Positions 23,161-34,489 of a stretch of 64,000 bases of DNA are shown piece after piece; position 1 is the stretch's first letter, and every line of letters starts with the position of its first letter. The position numbers and the translations under genes were made by a program. The DNA is from Polytrichum commune. Its lineage: Eukaryota; Streptophyta; Polytrichopsida; Polytrichales; Polytrichaceae. The notes under the pieces are model-generated. The model was not told the DNA's origin, did not search any database, and was given only the letters and a program-made list of their open reading frames with translations. Where the stretch lies: positions 57,655,169 to 57,719,168 of the forward strand of contig OX485806.1 in NCBI GenBank assembly GCA_950295325.1, written 5' to 3'.

Positions 23161-24409
23161 AGCTCCAATCACCTCAAATTTCTATCTCCTTGAAGAGCAT
23201 ACTCAGGTCCCTGCGCTGCAGACCAAACGCTTAAACATTGAGGCAGATAATACTTCTACCATAATCTCTATCATTTTCACGCCATGCCCCAACTATCTTC
23301 TTCATTTTATTCCTCTCCCAATGCAACTGAACGCTTCACCTTGTGTATGCAGGAAATTACGTTACCTAAACTTCCAACTAGAAGATAAAGACGAGAATTC
23401 TATGAAAAGCATGCAAACAATAATACTCGAAAATCTCATACAGAGCAAGTCACCAATCCACTTCATGTTCCACGCACTCCATAAAATAAAACAGATCGTG
23501 CGAAAATGATTGTGATACCCTTACTCTCTTGTATACTTCTACACGGCCACTTTATACACGGCTTTGGGCCGGCCCAAGCACCGGCCCAATTCATGTGCAA
23601 TTAAGCTCTCAATTTGGTCCAACCTTTTTAAATGTAAAGTGATGAGGCCCGATTTTAGGTCTTGATGTTCTTAAGGGGAAGTGTAATGAAGAGAATTGAC
23701 ATGTCACTAACAAATGATAAAGATGTTCATTATCCAACGATGAGCCCAATTCGATTCATGTTAAAAATTCAAGTGGAGGAAAAACTCGCCCCAATTTCAT
23801 CAAGTTGGTCCAAAGGTTTGACGCCAAACTTGTGCCACTTAGGACACCACATGGGATGAGTGAGTATTTGGGCCGAATTTGATAAAACCGAGCGATCATG
23901 TTGGGCCAAGTTTTTAGAATTCAAACCAGCCCTCAATCCGGCCCCAAGTATAAACTAGCCATTAAGGTTAGTTTCCATGTCCACCACTTGTTCATTAGAT
24001 ACAAGATAATATTGGGTTGGAGGTGTTTGCATGTGTTTAAGCACAAGTTGGCGTCCAACCACATTTTGGTGGTTCGCTAGAATGTGGAGGGCCATAGACA
24101 CGGACCACTAGACTTCCATGCATTCACTAAAGAATCTTAAACCAACAAATGTCAGTCATTGAAGCATTGATCATTTTTAAAATGAAAATAAGGTTTTTAA
24201 CATGGATGAGGAGGTTAGTACGTGAGCTCAAATTAGCGAAGATGGGAGTAGCTAGTTGGCACATACAAACCCTAACCCACTAAATTCCTTCTACATTTGG
24301 ACAGGTTTTTTCTTACTCACACTAGAACTTGGTGGGCAAGTAACTTACATGGGAACTCACCCTACGTCATCCATATAACTTACACCCCTTCCCCATCTAG
24401 CATTAGATT
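23161..24409. other. Upstream region of host gene; nothing else recognised
   Basis: If the minus-strand gene starts at 23160, its promoter is here. No convincing TATA box or initiator can be fixed by eye. A GGCCGGCCCAAGCACCGGCCC patch at 23569-23590 is a small GC-rich inverted repeat. Confidence 0.4.
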
Positions 24410-24580
24410 AAATTTGGTCCCAAGCCTAAAACATTGTAGTTGGAAGCTATGTTTTTCACACCGCGGTATGGGGAGCAAGCCGTTCGCATGGTGGAATGCG
24501 AAGGATTAGTGTTCGTGACCCTTGCTAGAAATGAAAAATGGTCAAGATAATTAAGGGTAGCTAACAAAGGTTGCGACAAG
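24410..24580 (+). repeat. Partial copy of dispersed repeat family R1
   Basis: GCATGGTGGAATGCGAAGG, TTGCTAGAAATGAAAAATGG and TCAAGATAATTAAGGG match 49919-49990 and 35120-35200. Only the 3' part of the R1 unit is present. Confidence 0.7.
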
Positions 24581-24769
24581 TGTTTTTTATCCATTGCAAT
24601 CCATTGTAATTCTCTCCATAATGTTTTCCATCCATTGTAGTTTTTTTTATCGCGTTTATTATCCATTGCAGACTCTAATCATTGCATTTTTCATCCATTA
24701 AATGTGGTCTCATACTTAATATTTATTCAAATCATTATAAAAACATCTATTAAATATTTTATTTGAGAA

Positions 24770-25235
24770 AAAAATCTTCAAGTGCTCTAACAAGCCTCTT
24801 CCATTGGAGATTGCACCAAGTTGGTTGTTTTTCTTTAGTCTACTTTTACAAAATTGATTTTATACAAGTGGCGATTGCATGGCGCAATTGCAATGGCTTC
24901 ACCATCGTAAGATTTGATAATGTATTTGTTTAGGTTGAATTGGATTTTTAAACCGTTCAACACAAGTTTGCTCACCAATAGCAAATTGGCATGCAATTTG
25001 GATACGTGGAGCATATCTTTGATACGAATTTGGTTGATTTTGCCTTTCAAAATTGCTTCTGCGACAATTGATCCCATTTCGATAACTTGGACAATATTAT
25101 TATCATCCAAATGCACATTACGTAGATTGATTACCTCATACGTGTCAAATGCGGCCTTATATAAAATTATATGTTTGAAGGCATCTGAATCCATGATCCA
25201 CTTGCATATGTTCTTAGAATGTCATTCATTACGCA
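24770..25235 (-). pseudogene. Copia protease to GAG-pre-integrase (copy B)
   Basis: Minus strand starts at WIMDSDAFKH, corresponding to the copia protease active region W-x-x-DSGA-(S/T)-x-H, with SGAS degraded to SDAF. It continues MLHVSKLHANLLLVSKL (the conserved L-x-V-P-x-L-x-x-N-L-L-S block) and ends near CNRHLYKINFVKVD. A stop near 24835 and truncation near 24770 end the domain. Confidence 0.75.
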
Positions 25236-26015
25236 TTACAAAAGTGTAGTCGTCATTGTCCTTTGTATTCTTTGATTGTTTTCACTCTTTGTATTTTGCT
25301 TTGTAGCAAAAACACGCAGTGTGGTCTGGTTTATCACAATAGAAACACGAATTTGCACCTTGGCGCGAAAATGAGTTGTCACATTTGTCTTGTCGCAACA
25401 CCATGACGACATCCTCACCTTGAGGTTCATTCTTCTAACACTTTGATATCTCGTGCATCAAACGTGCCGTCATGTTGTAAGTTCCTTCATTGGCATTGTC
25501 TCTCATAAGTTTGCTCGTTAGCATCGTCTCCATGACGGTGATTAAGTATTTGAACGACACTGGCAAACTCTCGAGAAAGATCATGACAATGTCTTCGTTT
25601 CTCACGGGTGCCTCCAAACAAGTGAGTTGATCCGTAAGTACCTTGACCTTGTTGACGTGGTCCAATAAGTGGTTGCCCTTTTGCATCTTGCACGTAAAAC
25701 AATTGCGGCGCATAAAAAGGATGTTAGATAAAATCTTTGTTTTTTGAATGTTGCAAAGGTTCTTCCATGCCTCCGCGGGTCTCTTGGAATCCTTGATTTG
25801 CGCAAGTTAGTTGTCTGTCAAGTTGAGGTTGATGATGGACATTATCTTCTTGACACGTCTTTGGTATTCCTCCAATACTTTGGAATCCGCATTGAAAAAT
25901 GGAGGTTCCTCGAATCCGTCCACAATATCCCAAACATTTATGAATGCCTACAACATTTCGATTTTAATTTTTTTTTCATTGAATTTGTCAATAATTCTAG
26001 TGGCATCGCTTTCAT
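25236..26015 (-). pseudogene. Copia gag (copy B)
   Basis: Motifs parallel copy A: KKIMSIINLNLTDN, AWKNLCNIQKT, FMRRNCFTCKMQKGNHLLDH, VNKVKVLTDQLTCLEAPVRN and DIVMIFLESLPVSFKYLI. The zinc knuckle is preserved as CFYCDKPDHTACFC (C-x2-C-x4-H-x4-C) near 25300. Three or more stops and frame shifts break it. Better conserved than copy A at the knuckle. Confidence 0.8.
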
Positions 26016-26029
26016 ATAATACCACCATA

Positions 26030-26760
26030 CGCTTGGATATATACTCAAAACATTCAAAAAATATATATTTAAGACACCCAAATCAATCACATAAGATCTT
26101 TTTCTCCTCAAATGCCTTATATTCTCAAATCATTCAAATAAGAATTTCTACACCTCGAAAAAGTTCAAAAAACACTCAAATAAGTCAAATAAGATCTTTT
26201 TCACCTCAAATATCTAACATTATGAAATCATTTAAATAAAAATTTCCACACCTTAAGAGAGTTTGGCAAACATTCAAATAAGATCTCATTCACCTTAAAT
26301 GTCGTACACTTTCAAATCATTTGAATAAAAAATTTTACACCTCAAGACAGTTCTAGGGACATTCAAATCAATCAAATATAATCTCTCTAATTCAAATGCG
26401 TCTTATACTCTTGCATAATCTTCTTAAAATTCATATTTTCGAGCCATGTGCTATTAGAATTTAAAAACCTTCAAAGCTCTCAAAGAAACTCTTAAATTCT
26501 CAAAACATTCAAATCAAATGCTTTAGAATTTAAACACCTCCAAACCTCTCAAATAAAATTTTCAACCCTCAAGTCTTTCCAGTCATGTCCTAATGAAGTC
26601 TAAACACCTTCAAAGCTTTCACAAGACACCTTTAAACACTCTAAACACTCAAGTCAAATGCTTGAAGGCTAAACACCTCCAAACCTCTCAACGCTCAATA
26701 AACTCAAATCACATGCTCTTGCATCAAACATACATTCATGTAAAAACAAAAAAACAAAAA
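26030..26760 (-). repeat. Copia leader repeats (copy B)
   Basis: CATTCAAAT and CACCTCAAA words recur throughout. This is the reverse complement of the leader type at 8290-8802. Confidence 0.65.
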
Positions 26761-26889
26761 AAATATTTATAACAACAAAATGCGCCTTCGGACCCCCCTA
26801 ATGCTCCGAAGCGCCAATTCCTCAAGCTCCGCAAACTCAAATGCAATCAAATCTCTAGGTATTTCACTTACATGGTGGATCCATAACCT

Positions 26890-27148
26890 ATTAGAATCAA
26901 TAAGAGATAAAATTGCACAAGTATAGACACCCATACAAAGGCATATGAACAATGCTTGGAATGAGGTGGTTTCATGCTCTCATTCTTTTGTCTTTTATTG
27001 TTTTTCTTCTCTTCATTGGTTCATACAAACAATATGATATAACTTGTATTCTTCTTCAACCTAGCATGGTAGTTTTTTCTAACCTCATTCTTTCTCATAT
27101 TTCTTCTTTTATATTTATATTGACTACGAGCAATCTAATGCTCTATTT
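26890..27148 (-). repeat. Copia LTR (copy B, 5' LTR)
   Basis: Reverse complement reads AGAGCATTAGATTGCTCGTA at its start, then ACCATGCTAGGTTGAAGAAG and CATTGTTCATATGCCTTTGT. Same order of words as 29205-29450. Confidence 0.75.
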
Positions 27149-27540
27149 TATGCACCATCAACAAAGATGTATAATTTGCATGCAACATCAATTGTCATTC
27201 ATGCAACAATGATAAAATGAAAATAGTTGTGAGTTGTGCCATATTGATATTAATGGCAAAAACAATGAACCATGACAACTGGAGATTGCCCTATAAAGAA
27301 TACATAGAAAATTGAAGATTAAATGGAGAAACAACAATCATTCAAAGGCAACAAATTGCTATTAGATACAAGCCATATTTGTTAAGAAAATAAAACCTTG
27401 ATGAGAAAAAAATTAGATGGCATCCAAATAAAATGCATAGCGAGACTGCCAACCACCGCAATCACAGTAGAAACACATGATGGGGTTATGGAAAGATATT
27501 TGTTTGCTAGCCTTACTCTATACAAAATTTTGACTTCACT
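27149..27540. other. Junction between the two copia halves
   Basis: AT-rich sequence with no recognisable copia domain. It should be examined as a rearrangement junction. Confidence 0.4.
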
Positions 27541-28380
27541 TTATTGATGGCCGACAATGAAGAATGATGTGTACTTATATTGCACATATGACATATGTAA
27601 AAAAATAAGACCCAATGTATTAAAAGGGGTACGACTGATAAATTTGTGCGAAGCATTGAGATCCAAAGGTGCAAGCAAATGGGAGGCCGTAATGCAAGAG
27701 GAGTATGACTTGCTCATGGCCAATGGTAAATGGGAATTGACCAAGCTTCCAAAGGATCACAAGAATGTAGGATGCAAATGGGTATTCTACACCAAGAAAT
27801 ATGCATTGGGTGAAATTATTAGGTATAAGGCATAATTAATAGCAAAGGGATATTTTCAAGTAGTTGGAGTGGATTTTAATGAGACCTTTGCTCATGTGGA
27901 TAAGTTTATCATCATAAGATGCATTCTCGCATTAGAAGGTGCGATGAATTGGCAGATCCACCAAATGGATGTTAAAACAATGTTTTTGAATGGAATATTG
28001 GAGGTGGAGATTTATATGGATCAACCAAAGGATTTTGTACAAGAGGGGAAAGAAGATCTTGTGTGCAAAATCAATAAAACTTTGTACAGGCTCAAACAAT
28101 CACCGAAGGCGTGGTACCACCGTATCGACTCATTTTTATTAACGAGGGCATTTGTAGCAGCCAATCGGATCATTCATTGTGCGTCATACAAACGGGTAAA
28201 CATTTGTTGGTGGCAATCCTCTATGTGGATGATATGATCATATTGGCAAGCAATGTAACCCAATTGAAGTGGTTTAAATCGGAGCTTGAGATGAATGATC
28301 TCGGAAAATTGTATTATTTCTTAGGAGTGGAATTTGAGAGGAATAGAGAAGCCCGTACCATTATCACGGACCAAAAAAAC
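27541..28380 (+). pseudogene. Copia reverse transcriptase (copy C)
   Basis: RVT_2 motifs in order: SKWEAVMQEEYDLLMANGKW, GCKWVFYTKK, LIAKGYFQVVGVDFNETFAH (a stop precedes it), WQIHQMDVKTMFLNGILEVE with the first catalytic Asp, YMDQPKDFV, VCKINKTLYRLKQSPKAWY and, after a frameshift near 28170, LLVAILYVDDMIILASN with the YVDD catalytic box. A stop at 28381-28383 follows. All polymerase motifs can be seen, but at least two stops and one frameshift make it inactive. Confidence 0.88.
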
Positions 28381-28389
28381 TAGATTGAA

Positions 28390-29229
28390 GTGGTCCTCAA
28401 GCATTTTAACATGAAAGAATGTAAACATGTTGGAATTCCGTTCAATGTGAATTCAAAATTATTGAAACTTTCGTATGAAGAATTTGTGAATGTGCAAAGG
28501 GAAATGGAAGGTGTTCTATACAAGGCCGGAGCAAGATCTCTCATGTATGTAATGATGGCCACGAGGGCCGATATTGCATTTGCGGTAAGTACGGTGAGCC
28601 AATTCATGTCGAAGGCCGGTCCACCGCATTGGATGGCCATAAAACATATCATGAGGTATTTGAAAGGTACTTTAGACTTCAAATTATGCCTTGGAGGCAA
28701 GGATATTATCTTAAGAGGTTTTTGTAATGCGGATCGGACGGGAGATGCAAACAACCATCGATCTACCACGAAATATATGTTTTTGTGTTGGAGTTGGAGT
28801 CAGTTCATGGAAATGCAAGAAACAACCAACCATTTCATTGTCTACAACAAAGAAAAAGTACATGGCTATTAGCCATTGTACTAAGGAAACGGTTTGGCTT
28901 AGGCAACTTTTGACGGATGTAGGATATATGGAAGAATGACCGACATTTATCATGTGTGACAATGAATGATGCGTAGCATTTGTAAAGAATCCCACACACC
29001 ATTCTTGCACCAAACATATCAATGTACAACATCACTTCATTAAAGAAAAACTAAAAAACTAAAAAATATGTTTCAAAATATTGTCCTACGGGGGATATGA
29101 TAGCGGACATGCTAATCAAACCACTTGCAAAGGATAAGTATCATGCATTAACAAAGGCAATGGATTTAGAAGCCTTTGACTACTCGCAAATTGGGAGCGT
29201 AGAGAATAGATCATTAGATTGCTTGTAGT
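28390..29229 (+). pseudogene. Copia RNase H and pol tail (copy C)
   Basis: GARSLMYVMMATRADIAFAV and MSKAGPPHWMAIKHIMRYLK precede RNase H. The first acidic site is degraded: GFCNADRTGDANNHRSTTKY against the usual G-x-x-D-x-D-W-A-G. The Glu helix survives as KYMAISHCTKETVWLRQLL in another frame, and DNE near 28960 gives the next Asp. The tail IADMLIKPLAKDKYHALTK ends at TAG 29227-29229 just before the LTR. Confidence 0.83.
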
Positions 29230-29450
29230 GAATAGAAATATAAAAGAATAAACATGAGTAAGAAAAATATTAGAATAAGGCTACCATGCTAGTTTGAAAA
29301 AAAATATGAGTTATCCCATATTATTTTTGTGAACCAATGAAGAAAAAAAAATCCAAAGCATGAGACCATCTCACATAAAACATTGTTTACATGCCTTTGT
29401 ATAGGTGTCTATGCTTGTGCAGTCTTATCTCTTATTGATTCTTCTAGATG
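29205..29450 (+). repeat. Copia LTR (copy C, 3' LTR)
   Basis: Contains ATCATTAGATTGCTTGTAGT, GGCTACCATGCTAGTTTG and CATTGTTTACATGCCTTTGT, in the same order as the other LTRs. Confidence 0.7.
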
Positions 29451-30356
29451 GTAGGTCATTAATAAACGCCAATGACTATTAGTTGCCATGTTTGATTTGT
29501 ATCCAAATGTTTCTCTTCATGATCATGTAGCATTGTTACTAAGGTTTTACTTCTCTTTCGTTGATGCATATCTTTATTTTCCCATTTGGAATTATCTTTT
29601 TCCAATCACATTCTTCTATGAAGAATGTTTTATTCCAATAAACCATTTTTTCAAATTTTTCTTAGATTTTCCATTTCCGGTGAAGTTCTTGCAAGTCAAA
29701 TTTTGAATGTTAGGAATTTTCCCATTTTTGTGTGCTTTGGAACCTCTATTTATAAGCATTTTTTTATTTTTTTAATATTTTTTTTACTTTCTAAATCTTC
29801 TTTCCATTCATGTTTTTCATCTGGATCTTTTTACTCTTTGATTTTTTTTCATTCCTATCTAAACATACTAGGCATTCTTAGCAATATTTCCACACATCCT
29901 TTTTCTGTTGTGGCCACCAATAAGGTGTTGCTAATGCTTGGTGCTAGGTTTGTTGAAAAAGATGGTGTATTTTTTCTTGCTCATGAGCTTCAATATAAAC
30001 ATATTCTATGATATCTTCGGATATGCATATATTGACTTGCCCACCCTAGCAAATTTTCATTAATCTCCCATCATTTACTGCGTATGGTTCGCTCAATTTT
30101 TAAATCTTAGTTTGATTATTTTTTTAGTTGCCCTTGGCGAGGGTAAACTTTCATGGGTTAGGTATTCCACAAATGGTAAATTCCAATATTCTTTGGGTTG
30201 AATGTGCATCATAAACAAACTAACATCCTGGAATTGATTGACAATTATTTTTGTTGGTTTGTCATCACATGTTTATCTTCCCAGACAAAAAACTACTTTG
30301 AAATCATATTCTTATATGAAGAGCAACAATATCACAATTTTCCTTGACATTATTGG
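29451..30356. other. T-rich spacer, nothing recognised
   Basis: Plus-strand Phe-rich frames (29488-30011) reflect poly-T composition, not a protein family that I know. Confidence 0.45.
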
Positions 30357-30364
30357 CTGATTAA

Positions 30365-30716
30365 CTCGGGGGGGGGGGGGCAGTGTGTTAAAAAGTTAAG
30401 GATATAGGTGCGAACAACCACTATTTTATAGGGGGGTATTACTTTCAATTCTCTACTTTTTTTCACATGCTATCATTATGTAAATTTCTACTTTGGGTTA
30501 ATAGAAAAATGGCTTGCATTACTTATAAATTCAAATTACCTATTACTTATTATTCCATACCCTATAGTACTTTAAAGATGTCCAGTGCCATTTTTGATAC
30601 CCTATATTACTCTTAAGCCCAATTATAAATTTTTGCTCCCATGTTTTTAAAATACCCTATCATTTGTTCGCACGTATATTGCTACTCCAACCAATGACTA
30701 CCCCCCCCCCCCCGAG
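30365..30716. mobile_element. 352-bp MITE with poly-G/poly-C ends, 8-bp TSD
   Basis: It begins CTCGGGGGGGG and ends CCCCCCCCGAG. CTGATTAA flanks it exactly on both sides (30357-30364 and 30717-30724). Inside the G-tract the ends also share ATA(T/C)A-GTGCGAACAA, so the inverted repeat is imperfect but about 60 bases long. No coding capacity. An 8-bp duplication suggests hAT-like transposition; Mutator-like (9 bp) is possible because the flanking G can be counted as target. Confidence 0.88.
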
Positions 30717-30768
30717 CTGATTAATCAAGCTCAACAAGGCTTTGTGGTTGAAATAGAAGACAAATTGA

Positions 30769-31040
30769 TTAGCTAAAAAAATAATAACAGAGTTTTTGTA
30801 TTGAATAAACCATTGCTAAGGTTTTTCTCTTGTTGGTGATAGAATGGTTTTCGACTTTAACATAGTAGATTAAATAATCCATTTTTCTATGAATGTTTTG
30901 TCGTAATACTGCGCCTATGGGTATGTTTGACGCATCACAATGTATATGGAACTCCAAATGTCTAAGATATTCAACCTTGCTTCCATAGATATTAAAGTCG
31001 TCAAGAAACACCTTCATGAATCCAAATATTCTGCAAGTTG
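30769..31040 (-). pseudogene. Ty3/gypsy RT-RNase H fragment with internal deletion
   Basis: The minus strand reads MKVFLDDFNIYG, the F/Y-x-DD catalytic box of gypsy RT, then EYLRHLEFHIHCDASNIPIG, AVLRQ and KRKTLAMVYSIQKLCYYFF, the gypsy RNase H. Normally about 90-100 residues separate the DD box from CDAS; here they are almost adjacent, so an in-frame deletion has removed the RT thumb/connection. The rest of the element is absent. Confidence 0.82.
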
Positions 31041-31045
31041 GAAAA

Positions 31046-31500
31046 TATAGAGCATTAGATTGTTTGTCGTCAATAGAAATGTAATGGAAAATGCATGAAA
31101 AACAATAAAATTAGACTAAGACTACAACATTAATCTGAAGAAAAAAAATTTATCCCATATTGTTTGTATGAACCAATGAAAGGAAAAAATATAATAAGAA
31201 CAATGAAAAAAACCTACACATTTGTAATGCGTAATGGAACATATTCCAAGAGCATGTGCAAGTGGATCATGAATTTGGGAGCCTCCAAACACATGACTTT
31301 GTTGAAGGTGGCATTCAATACATATGAGGTAGTCGTTTCACACAACGTAGATTGGATGATAATAGTGTTGACAAAGCCATTGAAGTGGGATCCATCTTTG
31401 TACAAGCAGTCGTGTAAGATAATATCAACCAAATTTGTATCAAAAATGCGTTCCACGTGCCCAAGTTGCATGCCAATTTGCTTTCAATGAGCAAATTTGT
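31046..31500 (+). mobile_element. Copia family copy D, LTR start fused to protease region
   Basis: AGAGCATTAGATTGTTTGTC to about 31190 matches the LTR start of the family. It runs directly into RNGTYSKSMCKWIMNLGASK, the copia protease motif with DSGAS degraded to NLGAS, and VAFNTYEVVVSHNVDW, parallel to copy B. Leader and gag are missing between, so the copy is deleted or recombined. Confidence 0.7.
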
Positions 31501-31504
31501 GTCG

Positions 31505-31612
31505 AACCTTCTTACACATGCATTCATGACTCTTTCCTTAGTAGGTAACCAATGGTTAGATTGATTACCAATTGTAATCAAATGGCATGGCATCCATGGA
31601 CTACCAGTGGTT
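31505..31612 (-). repeat. Inverted fragment of dispersed repeat R1
   Basis: Reverse complement reads AACCATTGGTTACCTACTAA and CATGAATGCATGTG, matching 35015-35065. It sits between two copia pieces of opposite orientation. Confidence 0.65.
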
Positions 31613-32110
31613 TCCATCAAATGAGCTCAATACACTCAAATGTGTACAATTTACATTCCACATCCTCAAATTAGGTTTAATTACACTCAAATGACCACAA
31701 TACCCTCAAATGTGCACATTTGCACTCCACATCTTCAAATAGAACCTTTTACACTCAAATGACATTCAATACACTAAAAACATAACTTAAATGCCTCAAA
31801 CAATTCAAATCAACACTTGCAACCTCCAATGTTCCAATCTGTGTAACTCTGAGCCCCCAAACACCAACCAATTCATTGAACATGCTCCAATGCACTCCCA
31901 ACATGAAGCACCCAAAACGTTCTTTCGAACAATAAAATCTCTCATTAAATATTCCCTATGTAACAAACAATCAAATTTCTAACTCTAGAAATTGCGTAAG
32001 TGGGCCCATAACCTTGAAGCAAAAAACTCAGAGATCAGATTGCATAAGAAAATATGCACACACCCAAAGGCACATGAACAATCTTATGCAAGAAGGATTC
32101 ATATGAGTGA
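31613..32110 (-). mobile_element. Copia family copy D, leader and LTR piece, minus orientation
   Basis: CACTCAAATG/CCTCAAATG leader words (31620-31980) followed by CACACCCAAAGGCACATGAACAAT (32047-32072), the inverted LTR core also at 26926-26952. Together with 31046-31500 it forms a scrambled inverted pair. Confidence 0.6.
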
Positions 32111-33060
32111 TATCAACTACACTCGAGGTACTTCATTTTTGTGAGGTTGTTGGTTACATAGTAGATTTGCAATTTTTTTGAAATTGAAATTGTCCTCACT
32201 TGTTGATGCCTATATTAGTTAAAACTTATTGCATCTTGCAAGTGTGTTGAGGGCAACATATGTGTAAAACTCAAACCATTACTTGAACATATTAATGTAA
32301 ATTGTCACTTTTGTTTGTTTGACATTGAGAATGGATGTAAAATTAACTACAAACTTAAGGGGCTAAATAAAGTTTTTTTAGATGCATATGTTCACCCGCT
32401 AGTTGATGCCAACCTTGAATCTAGAAAACACATACATGTGGTTGACCTAGATTTTGTTATAGACTCCCAACAAACTCTAGATTACATAGCAAAGCAAGGT
32501 AACAATCCAAGATCTAACCCCATGTTATGATTTTGAATAGCCATTGCTTCCACCTATTGGTTCTAGAGTTAGTGGTGAGAGCACTCACAAATGTGGCATT
32601 TGACATGACATCCACATTGGTGAGTGTCAATGTTATGGCTGGACATTTTCTCACCAAAATAAAATTAATGAAAGATCTAAACCTAATAACCTTGGAGGCT
32701 CACCATTGGCATTTGAGATCTTTGGACTAGAATTTTGTATGTGTTGTAAAAATGTACTATGTGGTAAAGTGTTTCGATCCACCATTGGATATCATCCCAA
32801 TAATACAATCCAAAATTTCTTTGCCTTTTTTTTACAATGTCACATTTTGTCATATATATATATTCAAAATTGGCGCCAAAAATCTAGATTAATGATCATC
32901 TCCAATTACAAGCCTCAATATATATATATAGTCTTGAACGACTCTGACCATTAAGATCTATTGGATGAATGCATTGAGATACTAAGTGCAATGAACAAAG
33001 CTAGTGCCACGCCACGTGGAGACTCAAGTCTCGTGTTCGCAATTGATATCAAACACGAGT
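32111..33060. other. Unrecognised AT-rich region
   Basis: One 71-codon plus frame at 32315-32530 has reasonable composition (DAYVHPLVDANLESRKHIHV) but no family match and no splice context. (AT)n tracts at 32856 and 32920. Confidence 0.35.
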
Positions 33061-33980
33061 TCAACCGTTTTGCAGGCTTACTATCCACGCATATGCCCTG
33101 ATATTATGTTTGTGACATATGGCCCGGAATTGGACTAGATTCACATATCAAGTTTGTTATTCTCATCTTTCCTTATGCTTCATCGAAGCATCCTAGTGAG
33201 GGCAGTCTTTATGTTTTGTGAATTTCACATGATGCTTTCGGGGCAACCTTACTGCTAAGGATGCCCCACTTGTGTAGCTCATATCCCAACAATAGCCAGT
33301 TTGAGTAGATGTGGCAAAGTTGGAGCAGAGCTCTACAACCGTGATGATATCTCTAGGCGCATTTAATTATTCTTTGCATCATAGGTGTTGTTGCGTCTTG
33401 AAATCCTAATTGCTAAGGTGTTGCAACATCACAATGAGCAATTGGAAATAACCATGTGTTTTTCAAGATCATTTGGTATATTCATGTTTTTCTCATAACT
33501 TCTTCAACCTTTCAAGAGGTTCAACCGTTTTGCAGGCTTACTATCCACGCATATGCCCTGATATTTTGCTTGTGACATATGGCCCGGAATTGGACTAGAT
33601 TCACATGTCAATTTTGTTATTCTCATCTTTCCTTATGCTTCATTGAAGCATCCTAGTGAGGGCAGTCTTTATGTTATGCGAATTTCACATGATGCTTTTG
33701 GGGCAACCTTAATGCTAAGGATGCCCCACATGTGTAGCTCACATCCTAGCAATAGCCAGTTTGAGTAGATATGGCAAAGTTGGAGCAGAGCTCTACAACC
33801 GTGATGATATCTCTAGGCATATTCAATTATTCTTTGCATCATAGGTGTTGTTGCGTCTTGAAATCCTAATTGCTAAGGTGTCAAACATTACAATAAGCAA
33901 TTGGAAATAGACATGTGTTTTTCAAGATCATTTGGTATATTATTGTTTTTCTCATAACTTCTTCAACCCTTCAAGAGGCC
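33061..33980 (+). repeat. 460-bp tandem duplication
   Basis: Unit 1 is 33061-33520 and unit 2 is 33521 to about 33980. Both start TCAACCGTTTTGCAGGC and end TCTTCAACC(T/C)TTCAAGAGG. Differences are few and mostly transitions. No gene recognised inside. Unequal recombination at the short TTCAACC match is a likely origin. Confidence 0.92.
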
Positions 33981-34489
33981 CAAGCTAGCCAACAAATAAA
34001 AAATTCCGGATGACAAGAAAAACCATTTGCTCTAGTTGGGGATCTTGAATCGATGAAAGTCAAATCTTGTTGAGAATCTGGCAAAGTGTTGAGGGGCATT
34101 CTGGGTGACAACAATTAAATTTGTAAACAACCAATATGTGCAAAATGTGGGTTGGTTCAAGAAAAACCATCACTTATCAAAATACCTCAAATTTGCGGTT
34201 TTTGGCTAAGCCATTAGCTCATTTGAATGTCATTAAGTTGAAGTTCTTTTGGGATGTCCTAAGTAGTTCAGCCTGTGATATGGAGGTGAACTACAAAATT
34301 GGTTTGTTTGAAAATATGCAAGAGTAGAAACCTCCAACTACTCATTGAATTATGGCAATGAGTTGCAATTTAGGCGAGATTGTGGTCAGAATTGTATAGT
34401 TTCGAGCGTCAAGGTTAGAATTAAGGTTTGGACTTTTGATCTTGAGCACAAAATTTGGAAAGTTGTGTATTAAATGTTTTTAACCACTT
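33981..34489. other. Spacer, nothing recognised
   Basis: No coding or repeat signature. Confidence 0.4.

Larger units (their letters stand above)
24770..27148 (-). mobile_element. Copia family copy B, inverted 5' half
   Basis: On the minus strand: LTR (about 26890-27148), TTTGAG-rich leader (26030-26760), gag (about 25236-26015) and protease/GAG-pre-integrase (24770-25235), where it stops abruptly. No integrase, RT or RNase H in this orientation. The missing 3' half of the same family begins 400 bases away in the opposite orientation (27541-29450), so one inverted element is a simple explanation. Confidence 0.75.
27541..29450 (+). mobile_element. Copia family copy C, 3' half
   Basis: Plus strand carries RT, RNase H, pol tail and a 3' LTR but no integrase, protease or gag. 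Its LTR and tail words match copy A, and its orientation is opposite to copy B, which holds the complementary 5' half. Confidence 0.8.

Noticed and set aside
24940-25249. Plus-strand frames opposite the copia protease/gag of copy B
   Set aside because: The minus strand carries the recognisable copia motifs; plus frames are shadows.
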